Of a DNA stretch of 64,000 nt, positions 34,301-44,191 are shown one piece after another. The notes beneath the pieces were generated by a model. The model worked only from the letters and a program-made list of their open reading frames with translations. It was not told the origin of the DNA and did not search any database. The stretch is from Bactericera cockerelli. Taxonomy: Eukaryota; Arthropoda; Insecta; Hemiptera; Triozidae. The DNA is taken from positions 58,060,746 to 58,124,745 of the forward strand of contig CM044955.1 of assembly GCA_024516035.1 (NCBI GenBank). The letters are read 5' to 3'. The position numbers and the translations under genes are program-made. Every line of letters starts with the position of its first letter. Positions within the stretch are counted from its first letter, which is position 1.

Positions 34301-35510
34301 TTATCGACACCCTAGGACCGAATTTATAAACAGGATTAAAGTTACGATAAGCCAGACTGTCCCTCAAGTCGGGCTATAGTGCGCTGTGAATGGTTGAAAC
34401 TCCGACTTTAGGGTGTGTCTGGTCCTTGAAGACTCTCTTGAAGAAGAGAAGAGTCTCTAAAAATGTGAAGAGTCTCTTGGTTCACTAAAAATAATTTATA
34501 ATGCATGGTCGAGATGGTAAGGCGCTAGTCTGGTAGTCTAGGTAAGTAAGTATCTCAGGATTAGTTGACTCAAATCCCACCCTAATCACCCAATACCTGA
34601 ATTAATCGTCATTTACAAGAGAGCAAGAGACTGTGACCACATAATAACGACACCTAACACAAGTGCATCCGATACCTATATCTCTATATCTACTGCACTA
34701 GAAGCACAATAAATAAAATCTTAATTAATATTACACACACTTGCTAGGCCACGTGCCGTTGCTATTAACTCATGGCTGCATGTCATTTCATGACCAGAGA
34801 AGTGCATTTGATTAGTTAGGAAAGACAAGCTGGCAGCGCGCAAGGATTCCTTCTGTGACCGATCAATTAAACTTGTGATAATGTTGACAGATTGATGTCA
34901 TGTGAGTGTAATTGATATTCCAAGCCAGTTCATTTGTACCTTGTCTTTATTGTTGTGCGACATTGTTATAATTTTCTTCTAGCTATTTCCACATCGTGTT
35001 GGGTACTATTACATCTCAGACTTCCCTTCAAATCGAATAAATCTTTCGCCTTAAGGTTTCTGTGGAACGGAGCAATTGATGATTCTTTTCTCTGGCAAGT
35101 TTTCTTTTTCTTTCATTTTGCCTTTTCTCAAACCTAATTGTGGTTGGCATGGGTCTACTTTTTCCTCATGATTCAGATTGGTTGGTTCTAACAACCTCAG
35201 TTTTGTTTTGGTTCTCGGTTGGTTCCGGAAAATTTCTCGCGCTAGTATTAAACTTGGCTGTTACAACACAGATCGCAATCATCAAGGACTAGTATCTCTT
35301 TCCGAGTAAGAGGCACAAAATACCTCTTGAAATCATATGGGACCATGTGGTTTTGATGACGGAGTTGGTTTCTTCAGTCATTGAATTGTGTGAAGAAAGG
35401 AGTATGTTACTTATTTATTTGTTAAATAGGAGTAAAATAAAATCAATTTTTTAAGAAAAAAAGTGTCTAGCTTGTGGAATGTTGATGTGGGCAAAACATG
35501 TACATAATTT

Positions 35511-35640
35511 TAAAGACGAAATTAATAAACATTTTTGTTACACCTTCATGGACTTGAGCTAGATTTTGCGTATTGTTTAAAATGAGGAAACGAAAGTTCT
35601 GACTCGAAATTATGATCTCAATTTTGTCAGTTACTTTAAA
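35511..35640. mobile_element. AGGGCGAAATTAATAG MITE, diverged copy
   Basis: AAAGACGAAATTAATAAAC, AGCTAGATTTTGCGTATTG and a degraded right end. Confidence 0.6.
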
Positions 35641-36372
35641 CCTCATAAGTTTTACTTGGATAATGTATAACTGTATATTGGCAGTATAACTGGTGTATCA
35701 TCTATTGGTGCCATTGAGATTGACTTGTTGAGATTTTCAAAGTCGAGAGAGGACAGTGAGGATATTGCGAAATTATTTTGAATAGGAATCTCTTCAAAAT
35801 TGTTTCGCGTTCAGGCTGAAAGGATAATTTATGTTGCGGGATAGCAGAGGAGAGCTATAAAGACTTCTAGAATGTTAATTAAAGTAGAGACAGAGACAGA
35901 TGTACGCTGGCTCGGGGAGTAAGATAAAGACAGACTAAATTTATGCATTCTCAAGCAGCTACTGGTTTCTTGGGCTCTGTGTTCTTTGCTTCTTATAATT
36001 ATCCGGTGCCGCTGGGATCTGCTCTACAGCCATTGCCCTCAGCAAAAGCGCCACTCACCATTATTAAAATATCAACTTGTTTTGTTTTATAGATTTGAAA
36101 ACTGGAATAATTTATTGGACTTTTATTACCATAAATGGAATCGGTTACCTCTGTGCAGCATCGACGGTAGATTCCTGCCTGAGAGGTTTTGCTTCTATTC
36201 GTCTTGTCTCAACCTAAATTTATCATATTCAACAGTAACTCGCTTGGTTTCTTATCTTTTCAGTGTTTTTACAACAAAAAATTTGAAGAAAAGAGAACAC
36301 TTAACGAGACAAATTTTGTACCCTGCACTTCTTCGTCAGTCATATATCTCTTGAACGGTGTAAGCTATGGCA

Positions 36373-36427
36373 CCCGACCTCCAGGTTACGAGTCCACCGC
36401 CTTATCGATCAAGCTACTGAGGTCGGC
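36373..36427 (-). mobile_element. SINE-A head fragment
   Basis: CCGACCTCCAGGTTACGAGT and CTTATCGATCAAGCTACTGA are the inverted tRNA-like head, truncated after box B. It lies about 105 bp downstream of the exon 3 donor. Confidence 0.8.
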
Positions 36428-36533
36428 TATTATTTAATTACTTTTCTACAAAAATGGTAGTAACGTGGGTTCATTTTAAAAAAATAAAAATATTTATATT
36501 TAATTTAAACAATATTTTGCCGTGATTGCTTAC

Positions 36534-36699
36534 CCGTATGAAGGAACAGATGGTTCTTGAGATTGGTGTGTTTGCTGAAGCCTCGGTTGCAGATGTGACA
36601 TTTGAACGGCCAGGAGCCATTGTGAACATACATGTGGGACTTGAGATCGCCAGGAGTGGGGAAGGACTTGGAGCATAGACTGCACTTGTGTGGCTTTTC
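36534..36699 (-). CDS. C2H2 zinc-finger protein, exon 3 (fingers 4 and 5)
   Basis: 166-bp exon, acceptor CTTTTCCAG and donor ACGG|GTAAGC. It starts in phase 0 with EKPHKC, completing the linker begun by THIK in exon 2. It encodes fingers CSLC..12..HMYVH and CHIC..12..HLFLH, separated by the unusual linker NGSWPFKC instead of TGEKPF. It ends HTG in phase 1. Finger 4 (PTPGDLKS) and finger 5 (SKHTNLKN) have typical recognition-helix residues. The exon sits alone between introns of about 24.3 kb and 20.1 kb, flanked by two inverted copies of a 2.65 kb repeat. Its length is not a multiple of three, so skipping it would shift the frame. Confidence 0.94.
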
Positions 36700-36972
36700 C
36701 TGGAAAAGATAAGGGATGACTTTAGATTAGAGAAAGTATAAGCCTCATTTAGGTGTTGTCCAACAATATTAGGTACCTATGATATTAGGAATCATTCTTT
36801 GTTATCTGAATAATTATGTAAATAAAATGAAGTTCTAAAAGTTTATTTCATAAATTTTTAGGAAGTATTTTTTTTTTTTTTTTTCTTCTTCTTCTTTGAC
36901 AATGGTTTGACATATAATTATGAATGACCCATTAGAAAAAAATAATTAAAGAAACGATCAGAAATTAGATAT

Positions 36973-37106
36973 CAAGGGAAATTAATAGACGTTTTTGTAA
37001 GAACTCTGCGGAGCTAAGTCTAGATCTTGCGTATTGTCTTAGATGGGGAAAACTAATGCTAAGTCATGACTTAAGTTCTCGAATTTGTCTATTAATTTCG
37101 TCCTTT
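36973..37106. mobile_element. AGGGCGAAATTAATAG MITE copy
   Basis: AAGGGAAATTAATAGACG left, GCTAAGTCTAGATCTTGCGT core, GTCTATTAATTTCGTCCTTT right. Confidence 0.8.
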
Positions 37107-37862
37107 ACACATTAGTTGCCTCGCCACTCATGATGAGAAACAGCATAGACAGCAATTATTTGTATTGTGCCCCATTGGATAATCATAATTTTTTGGTTGG
37201 CACACAATGTGTTAATGATTTTGAGGAAAGTCTGAGACTAGTTTATCTAATTTGGATACCTACTAGAATTACTTTTATGATCAAATAAATAAAGTTGCAA
37301 TTTGATCAGAATGTCCATGTCCATATAGTGCGGATGATTCTCGTGTGGTTGTTCTAATAATGACAGCAACACAATATGATACTGGTGATAGATAAAAGAT
37401 GAAGGAATCAGAGCAATGCCACCACATTTCAGTAAAAAGATGTATAAATCGTATCAAAGAATGTTTCCAAGTTGGTACCTGATTCAGTGTGGTAAGAGAG
37501 GCCTTAAAATGACAAAACTACATCGTCCGTAGATTAGTAGATAACCATCTTGAGTTCTTCTGCTGGTGTAACTTTTAAACCATCAACAAGTTTTTGGTAT
37601 GCTAACTATATAGATCTCATGAATGCCATTAAATTAACGAGATGTACTTATAGTCCGGTCAAATAACGCAAATCAAGTGGGGGAATCGTCAAGTTGTGAA
37701 ACTAAACAGAGTTCTTCATTTGTGATTGACAATGAAGGATATAGATATAATGGGTGCTAGGAGAGGGGGGCTATTTGAGAGGTGTTTTTGTGTGTGTTAT
37801 TTACGAGTATATCTCCAGAACAGAATTATTGCTTTGTATGAAGATAATATATTAAGACATAA

Positions 37863-38014
37863 ACCGACGTCAGTAGCTTGATCAATAAGGCAGGGGACTT
37901 GTAACCTGGAGGCTGGAGGTCGGTGGTTCAAGTCCCAGTTTCAGCGTAGATTTAGTAAAGCGAGTTTGAGTAGTTGTGATATCACAAAAGTGATTAACAC
38001 AAATATGATAACTA
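37863..38014 (+). mobile_element. SINE-A copy
   Basis: ACGTCAGTAGCTTGATCAAT head, ACTTGTAACCTGGAGG, an 8-bp internal duplication (GGCTGGAGGTCGG), box B GGTTCAAGTCC and the full GTTGTGATATCACAAAAGTG tail. Confidence 0.88.
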
Positions 38015-38848
38015 ATATAACTTATATTAAGACATAAATAATGCAAGTAGTTAAAGGGTGGCTTTGGGAGTGTGTCACCATATTCTCCAGCCTATGTCAT
38101 TTTTATCCAAAGCAATAGTTATTCCAAGGGCTCCTTCTTTGCCCCCCCCCCCCCCCCCTGAATGACTTTGGCGTCCTCTTCACTGTGAAGTACAAAGGAA
38201 AATTTACACCAAAATGTACGACGTCATCGTTTTTCTCTCTCGCTTTGACTGGACTAAGAATGCTGTGATGATAGCAACGCGACGGTAGGTATAAGCATTG
38301 TTTGAGAGATACGGTAATGCCATACCAACATCCGTTTCTTGTTTGATGTGATTACCTTTCTTTGTCTCATTACGTACATATTAGGTACCCGCACTAAAAT
38401 CAACTATGAATCTGTCTTTCACTATAATGGACAGCACAAAGAGTCTATTATTTTTTAGTTGATTTGATTTTTTTTGTCATGATTTCATGAATGAATTTAA
38501 AATATTCAGGAATCGTGATAATTTCTTTTCCAATCGGGATTTTTTTTAGATTCTACTAGGATGCTCAGAATTTGAAGAGGCTCAAATTTAGAAGATCAAA
38601 CAATTTTACCCTTTTTCAAACTTTCACGAGAAGTCTTAGAAATTTTCTAAATCGGACAAATTACAGATAAATTTAAGTTTTTCAGTTCGAAATTTAGTAA
38701 TTTAGCCATATAAAGGTCAAGAAATGGCAATTTTTGGCGAATTTCCTAAAACTATAAACGAACTGCCATGAGAACCAAGTACATTAAGATCGGACAAATT
38801 GTTTCGGAGCAGTTAGAGTAAGTTAGTACGAGTAGTAACTAGGTACTT

Positions 38849-39115
38849 TTTTTTTTTTTTTTTTTAAGTGGGGTTTAACGTCGCTTTCAACTGCCATGGT
38901 CATATCACGACGGGGGTTTTACCCTCCATTCGCAGGAAACTCACAAACCTGCTACTCACATTGACCTCACCCAGCCTGAGTGGGGCCGGGAAAAGCCAGC
39001 GTCACGAGAATTAGAATTTGAATGGTCACCCATCCAAGTCTTAACCTCGCTGGATGTCGCTTAACTTCGGTGTTCTGAAGGGAACCGGTGTATTCAACAT
39101 GCCATCGACGCTGGC
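38849..39115 (-). mobile_element. 5S rRNA-derived SINE, young full-length copy
   Basis: Essentially identical to the copy at 7165 apart from one G in a G run. A/T tail at the left, flanked by a 14-bp target duplication TAACTAGGTACTTT (38837-38850 and 39117-39130). Same orientation as the zinc-finger gene. Confidence 0.93.
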
Positions 39116-39412
39116 TTAACTAGGTACTTTACTTACATGAATATACAAATAGGTATAGTTAGATGGGTGAGTTTCATTTTTTAATATACGTAGGATATAG
39201 TACTAAAATTCAGTAAAGATAACGAGGTAATACTTTGAGGAATAGTTGAAATTGAGTTGATGACATCCTAATGAGGTAAGGTTGGGTTTTCAATTTGCTT
39301 CTGGGTGCCACCCATGTGTAATGATAGCAACTCATCACGAGACCGACACAGAGGACACAGACAGGGCTCATTAACACAAAGACTGGATCAGTGTGATCTA
39401 CTCACGAAATAT

Positions 39413-39622
39413 TCATAATAATAATAATGTCGTCTTATATATACTGCCCGATTAGGACTATAAAGTCCCATTATTCCAGCAGTAAGCCCAAGATGTATTA
39501 TTATGTGGTAAAATCCCAACGGGAGGTTAACTTGTCATGTCCCGCTGGGGTTCGAACCCGCGACCTCTAGAATCTCTGTGGATTCACAGAGTGCCGCCTT
39601 ACCACTGAGCTACCGGGACAGA
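39413..39622 (-). mobile_element. SINE-C (TGTCCCGGTAGCTCAGTGG head)
   Basis: Reverse complement carries TGTCCCGGTAGCTCAGTGG, GCGGGTTCGAACCCC (box B) and a tail CAGTATATATAAGACGACAT ending in (ATT)n. Same structure as the copies at 51190 and 63323. Confidence 0.85.
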
Positions 39623-39637
39623 CTTTTTCTTCATCTG

Positions 39638-39740
39638 TTTTTTTTTTTTCATTTGGGTTTAACGTCACTTTCAACTGCATAGTCATATCACAACAGGGGT
39701 GTTACCCTCCGTTCGCAGGAAACTCACATTTCTCTTACTT
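39638..39740 (-). mobile_element. 5S SINE tail fragment
   Basis: T run, then TTTGGGTTTAACGTCACTTT and GGTGTTACCCTCCGTTCGCA. Only the 3' part of the family is present. Confidence 0.75.
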
Positions 39741-40690
39741 AAAGTTAGACAAGAAAACTAGATGATAGTTAAAGTACGAGAACATCGAATAAGAATAAAA
39801 ACATGCACATTTTTATTTGATTTAAAGTACTTCACTTAGAAGAAAAATAGCGTAAATCAGAGCAATAGAAATTAATGAATCCTTTTAATAACCGGAATTT
39901 TTATTAATACATAATTATATCTATACTATGTGTAACTAAATGGGTATGCTCGTTTATAGAAATCATTGATTTTTCCAGAAAATTTGCAACATTAACTTTT
40001 GTCCCCTTAGTACCTTTACAACAGACGAAAGAAATTTATGATCTCCTAAACATTCACAGACTGAATTGACTGAAACAGAACTGCAAATGCCAAGCTGCGA
40101 TCCAAAGAGGTTTGACAAGTAAAAAAATCTTCATCATCATTTTTGATAATTATTTTTTTCCATATTGTTTCGCTTGGTTCTTCTTCTTCGTTAAGTCGGG
40201 CTACTAAAAATTCTTGTTCCGTGTCATAATGACCTCGACCGCGGTACATTTGAAGCACCAGCGTCTGTTTTTTGCGTCAAGTATGAAAAAAATACTTCAT
40301 AATTTTCTTCGTGAACAGCATTGTTCAGCGACTTCAAAAAACAAAACGTGGTATTTTTATCATAACCGAAAAGTACACAGACGAATGATTGTCACAGATG
40401 AAGAAGAAAAAAAAATTAAAAATGTTTTAACAACCATCAACCGTCTCGCATGAAACTTTACAATTAAAAACCTATAAAGCTAATGTTTGCAATTTCGGTC
40501 TTCGGAAATTTTGAAGTTCATTTTTTTCAAAAATCATGAGAATTTTGAATTGGTCAGGTAAAGAAGAAAAGCATGAGACTTATCAATAGCATTTTGATGA
40601 GGTATTTCTAAATTAGGCACATATTAATTAGGCACTAATTAACTATGAAAGACATGAGGGCCACTTTTGCTGTTGTTCTTTAATTCCTAA

Positions 40691-40824
40691 AGGCGAAATT
40701 AATACACAAAATAGATTACTTAAGTCATTGCTTAGCGTCGGTTTTCCCTATCTTACACAGTACACAATCCGTGACTTAGCGCCACAGTAGTATACTACAA
40801 AAACATCTATTAATTTCGCCCTAA
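40691..40824. mobile_element. AGGGCGAAATTAATAG MITE copy
   Basis: AAGGCGAAATTAATACAC left, ACACAGTACACAATCCGTGA core, TATTAATTTCGCCCT right. It abuts a 5S SINE. Confidence 0.8.
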
Positions 40825-40834
40825 ATGTTCCTTA

Positions 40835-41053
40835 TTTTTAAATTGGGTTTACCGTCGCTTTCAACTTCACGATCATATCACGACGGGGGTGTTACCTGTG
40901 TTACACTCCATTCGCAGGAAACTCACAAACCTGCTACCCACCTCACCCAGCCTGCGTTGGGCCGAATGCCAGCATCACGAAATCTTCACCTCGCTGGACG
41001 TTGCTTAACGGTGATCCTACGAGAACCCGTGCATTCAATGCGGCATCGACGCT
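40835..41053 (-). mobile_element. 5S rRNA-derived SINE, older copy
   Basis: Minus strand: GCGTCGATGCCGCATTGAAT, then GATCACCGTTAAGCAACGTC, then the family body. Distal 5S segment absent, as in the copies at 371 and 42119. Confidence 0.82.
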
Positions 41054-41424
41054 CGTCGATGGCAAATGTCTATTTAATATGAATTAATCTATTTAATATG
41101 ATGTTTCTGCTAGTCTTCTACACGTCATTTCAAAAAAGTTCAAAAAACTAAATTACCGCGTCCAACCTTGATGTATTGAATAAAAAAATTATAGGTTATT
41201 GTTGCACATTATAGCTCCATATTTTTCAACCAGTAAACAGCTTTGCGAAAGTAACAATTCCTCAAGTATTTTGCACAAGTACACAACAATAACTAAGCAG
41301 CTATAATTTTGAACTTAAAATTCTCAACAAGTACCGATCGCATCAGGCAGCTGGTTTTGCAACGCCAAGAAAAACAAAACGAGCTTGCTACGAAATAAAC
41401 ACAGTTTGTGTAGGTTAATTAATT

Positions 41425-41535
41425 TTACTTCGTAACGGTTGTGACTACTGAGTTCGATCCCCGGTCGGAGCAGAATTTTCATACAGAAAATTCTGTTCCC
41501 TCCGTCCTGATTAAGGAGGTTAAATCAAATAAAAT
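41425..41535 (+). mobile_element. SINE-B, head with internal deletion
   Basis: TAACGGTTGTGACTACTGAG runs straight into TTCGATCCCCGG, skipping the anticodon-arm region. AGAATTTTCATACAGAAAAT follows. Confidence 0.7.
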
Positions 41536-42118
41536 CGTTGGCGTTAGGAAATCAACCTCAAACATGAAGTGAAACAACGTCGACCCTGCATGAGCGGGAT
41601 AAGACAGAGTAAAAAAAGAAGAATTCATTTACTTCATAGAATATCTAATATTCCAATGTGTTAGTTTTTGTAGAAAAAAATACTTTCTATGAACTATAAG
41701 GTATAGAAAGTATTGGTTTTCATATTTATGCATGAGGAAAAACTTTAGAAAAACTTTAGTAATTAAATTTACAAGGAATTGTAATTTTTGTTGGCGTTTT
41801 TTGCACACAAAGTTTTTTCGGTGGTATTTTTAATATATGTTTTTTTTTTTTACAAATACAAATAACACGTAGCTTTTTCGTGATGAAACGAACCATACGG
41901 GTTTCTTGTAGCGCACTAATGCCGGTAATCCTCTGTCATTGTGCAGTGAGTAATAAAGTTATAACATTAACTTATTACTTTTACACCCAAGTGCGAAATG
42001 TTACCGGCAACTTACGAGTAATTTAATAACTTTCTAGGAAGATAGGTGACAAACTCCTTATATGCAATATGTTGAGCTCTCTACAAGTGGTTCTGGTGCA
42101 CTTTCAAAGAACAATTCT

Positions 42119-42344
42119 GCCAGCGTCGATGGCGCGTTGAATGCACCGGTTCTCGTAGGATCACCGTAGTTATGCAACGTCCAGCGAGGTGAAAACTTCG
42201 TGATGCGGACATTCCGACCCAACCCAGGGTGGGTGAGGTTAATGTGGGTAGCAGGTTTGTGAGTTTCCTGTGCATGGAGGGTAATACTCCCGTCGTGATA
42301 TGACCATGAAGTTGAAAGCGACGTTAAACCAAAAACAAAAAGGA
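42119..42344 (+). mobile_element. 5S rRNA-derived SINE, older copy
   Basis: GCCAGCGTCGATGGCGCGTT, GATCACCGTAGTTATGCAAC, CAACCCAGGGTGGGTGAGG, GAGGGTAATACTCCCGTCG and GAAAGCGACGTTAAACC with an A-rich end. Confidence 0.85.
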
Positions 42345-42742
42345 CACAGCTTTTTACAGCTCAAAACCCAACAAGCTTTCACCACTACCTCAATTACAGC
42401 ACCACTAGTCATTGACTACAGCAGCGCTATAATTAGTACCGCTAATATTATCTACATAATAGTCACTCGAAATTTACAGCGTAAAATAGGAGAACATCAC
42501 AAACTATGATTATTGCATTTATTGCCCATTATTCTGAATCAAGAGAACGTCAAGAGGTTTATGATTGGTCCCATAGTCCCACAGCCAAATCACCTCAATC
42601 TTCAGAGACCTAGGCACGAATTCAAGAATGTTGCAGGGGTGGACACTGTTACTATAGATTTCAGCCATGTGATTGGCTGTCACTATGGTTACAGCAACAC
42701 TATAGTAACAGTCTGACGGCCTCAGTAAAAGTATATCGGTAG

Positions 42743-43021
42743 CAGGCGCGGCCGGTGCTATGGAGTTGCGAAACTGCAGCACCCCCAGAAAAAAAAAGAA
42801 AAAGACAGGATTTTCTGAAGTCCCAGCTCGAACACAATGAAAATTATCACACGTTTTTAATAAACGTGTGATAATTTTGTGTGTTCTAATGAGCAATTAA
42901 AGCATAATTGTTATGATTGGTATGGTAAAAAAACTCGAACTTTTTAGTGAAAGAGCGACTCTATAAATCCCATTTTAGTCCGGTGGTAGCACCTCAAATG
43001 TTTTTACACCGGCCGCGCCTG
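42743..43021. mobile_element. hAT-type MITE with perfect 8-bp target duplication
   Basis: Ends CAGGCGCGGCCGGTG and CACCGGCCGCGCCTG are 15-bp perfect inverted repeats, flanked by ATCGGTAG at 42735-42742 and 43022-43029. An internal 36-bp palindrome (ATTATCACACG/CGTGTGATAAT) lies near 42841-42877. No transposase. 8-bp duplication and CAG..CTG ends are hAT hallmarks. Confidence 0.93.
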
Positions 43022-43236
43022 ATCGGTAGTACTTGATGTGGTTTTGGCGCTACACTTGAAAATGTACAGAATCAGGTTCGACTTTTCTACGGCTTCCACC
43101 TATACACTTCTTCTTCTTTCACTTTGCTTTTCCCAAATCTACTTGGGGTCGGCATTGCACAACCTCACGATTGAGGTTAATTGGTTGTGGCACATTCTTA
43201 CATCTTTTTGCCCTTCCTAACGCCAACGATTCTATT

Positions 43237-43445
43237 TGATTTAACATCCTAATTATTAGGACAAAGGTTTTACTCTCCGTTTGCTATTAGGAATCGTACC
43301 AGTCATCCACATCAACCTTACTCAGCCTGGGTAGGGCCGATTCTTCTTCACAATTTTCTTGTGAAAAGTCTGCTCCAACCGGGAATTGAACTCAGTATCT
43401 TTGGACTACGGGCAGTAGTCACACCCGTTACGCCACGAAGCCTGT
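43237..43445 (-). mobile_element. SINE-B copy
   Basis: Inverted: GTGGCGTAACGGGTGTGACT with CTGCCCGTAGTCCAAAGAT, box B GAGTTCAATTCCC, GCAGACTTTTCACAAGAAAA and the shared GGCCCTACCCAGGCTGAGTA tail. Confidence 0.82.
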
Positions 43446-43883
43446 CTTCCACAGAAGAGTACCTATTAAGTACTCAAATGAACATTAATGCAGCCAATTC
43501 TCATGAGATCCACCTATGGCCACATCGGAGGTTTTGAGAGCATCATCAACACGATTGCGAAAGGCCAAATCGCATGCAAATTGTCGGCCGCAGACATCAT
43601 CTGTAAATCTGTACGAAGATGAACCCGAAGATTAGAATGCAACCACTAAGCGGATTAGACCAGGATTGTGAGGATAATTCATAATGATCATACTGTCACC
43701 GGGCATTACCATTCTATCATAAGTTGCTCTCTCGTATGATTCAGTATGAAAACATTAAAGTGAGAAATTGTACCTAGTACCTACTAGATGTACAATTGTA
43801 CATGAATATCAGAACATACTTGCGGACAGCTGTTTCGCGCTTATTTGCTCTCATCAGTAGGTAATAGTTCTGATTATCCATGC

Positions 43884-44159
43884 CATCAAACACCTCGGCC
43901 GAGGTGTGAAGAACGCCTATACAAAGAAAGAGACAGCCCGGCAGAGTGTAAGGTTACGGAAAACATAGTTCCCATGCATTTCATGTACTTTCAGCCAGCG
44001 AAAAGTGCAACATGAATTTCAAAAATCGCGATTTTTATTGCAGAAATGGGCTCTACGTTGAAAAATAAGTTGATTTGACTCTTTGTTTGACTTCCTAGGC
44101 CACCGGGAACCCTATTTTCGAGACCCCCCAACAATCGTGAAAGACATGAAAAGATTCAT

Positions 44160-44191
<32 letters not shown>

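Larger units (their letters stand above)
16397..36533 (-). other. Intron 3 of the zinc-finger gene (~20.1 kb)
   Basis: Donor at 36533 (GTAAGC) and acceptor at 16397. Contains the foldback element near 17.9 kb, the 41-bp-repeat element near 19.3 kb, MITEs at 27.7 and 29.7 kb, and inverted repeat copy A. Stretches 18.24-19.03, 21.44-26.68, 28.0-29.1 and 34.6-35.5 kb gave no recognisable gene or repeat by eye, apart from small tandem duplications. Confidence 0.85.

Noticed and set aside
38143..38158. Run of about 16 cytosines as a regulatory G-quadruplex
   Set aside because: A bare homopolymer can be an assembly or slippage artefact; no supporting context.
40046..40258. 70-codon acidic ORF on the minus strand
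   Set aside because: It needs a non-ATG start for full length, overlaps another frame of similar length, and has no recognisable domain.
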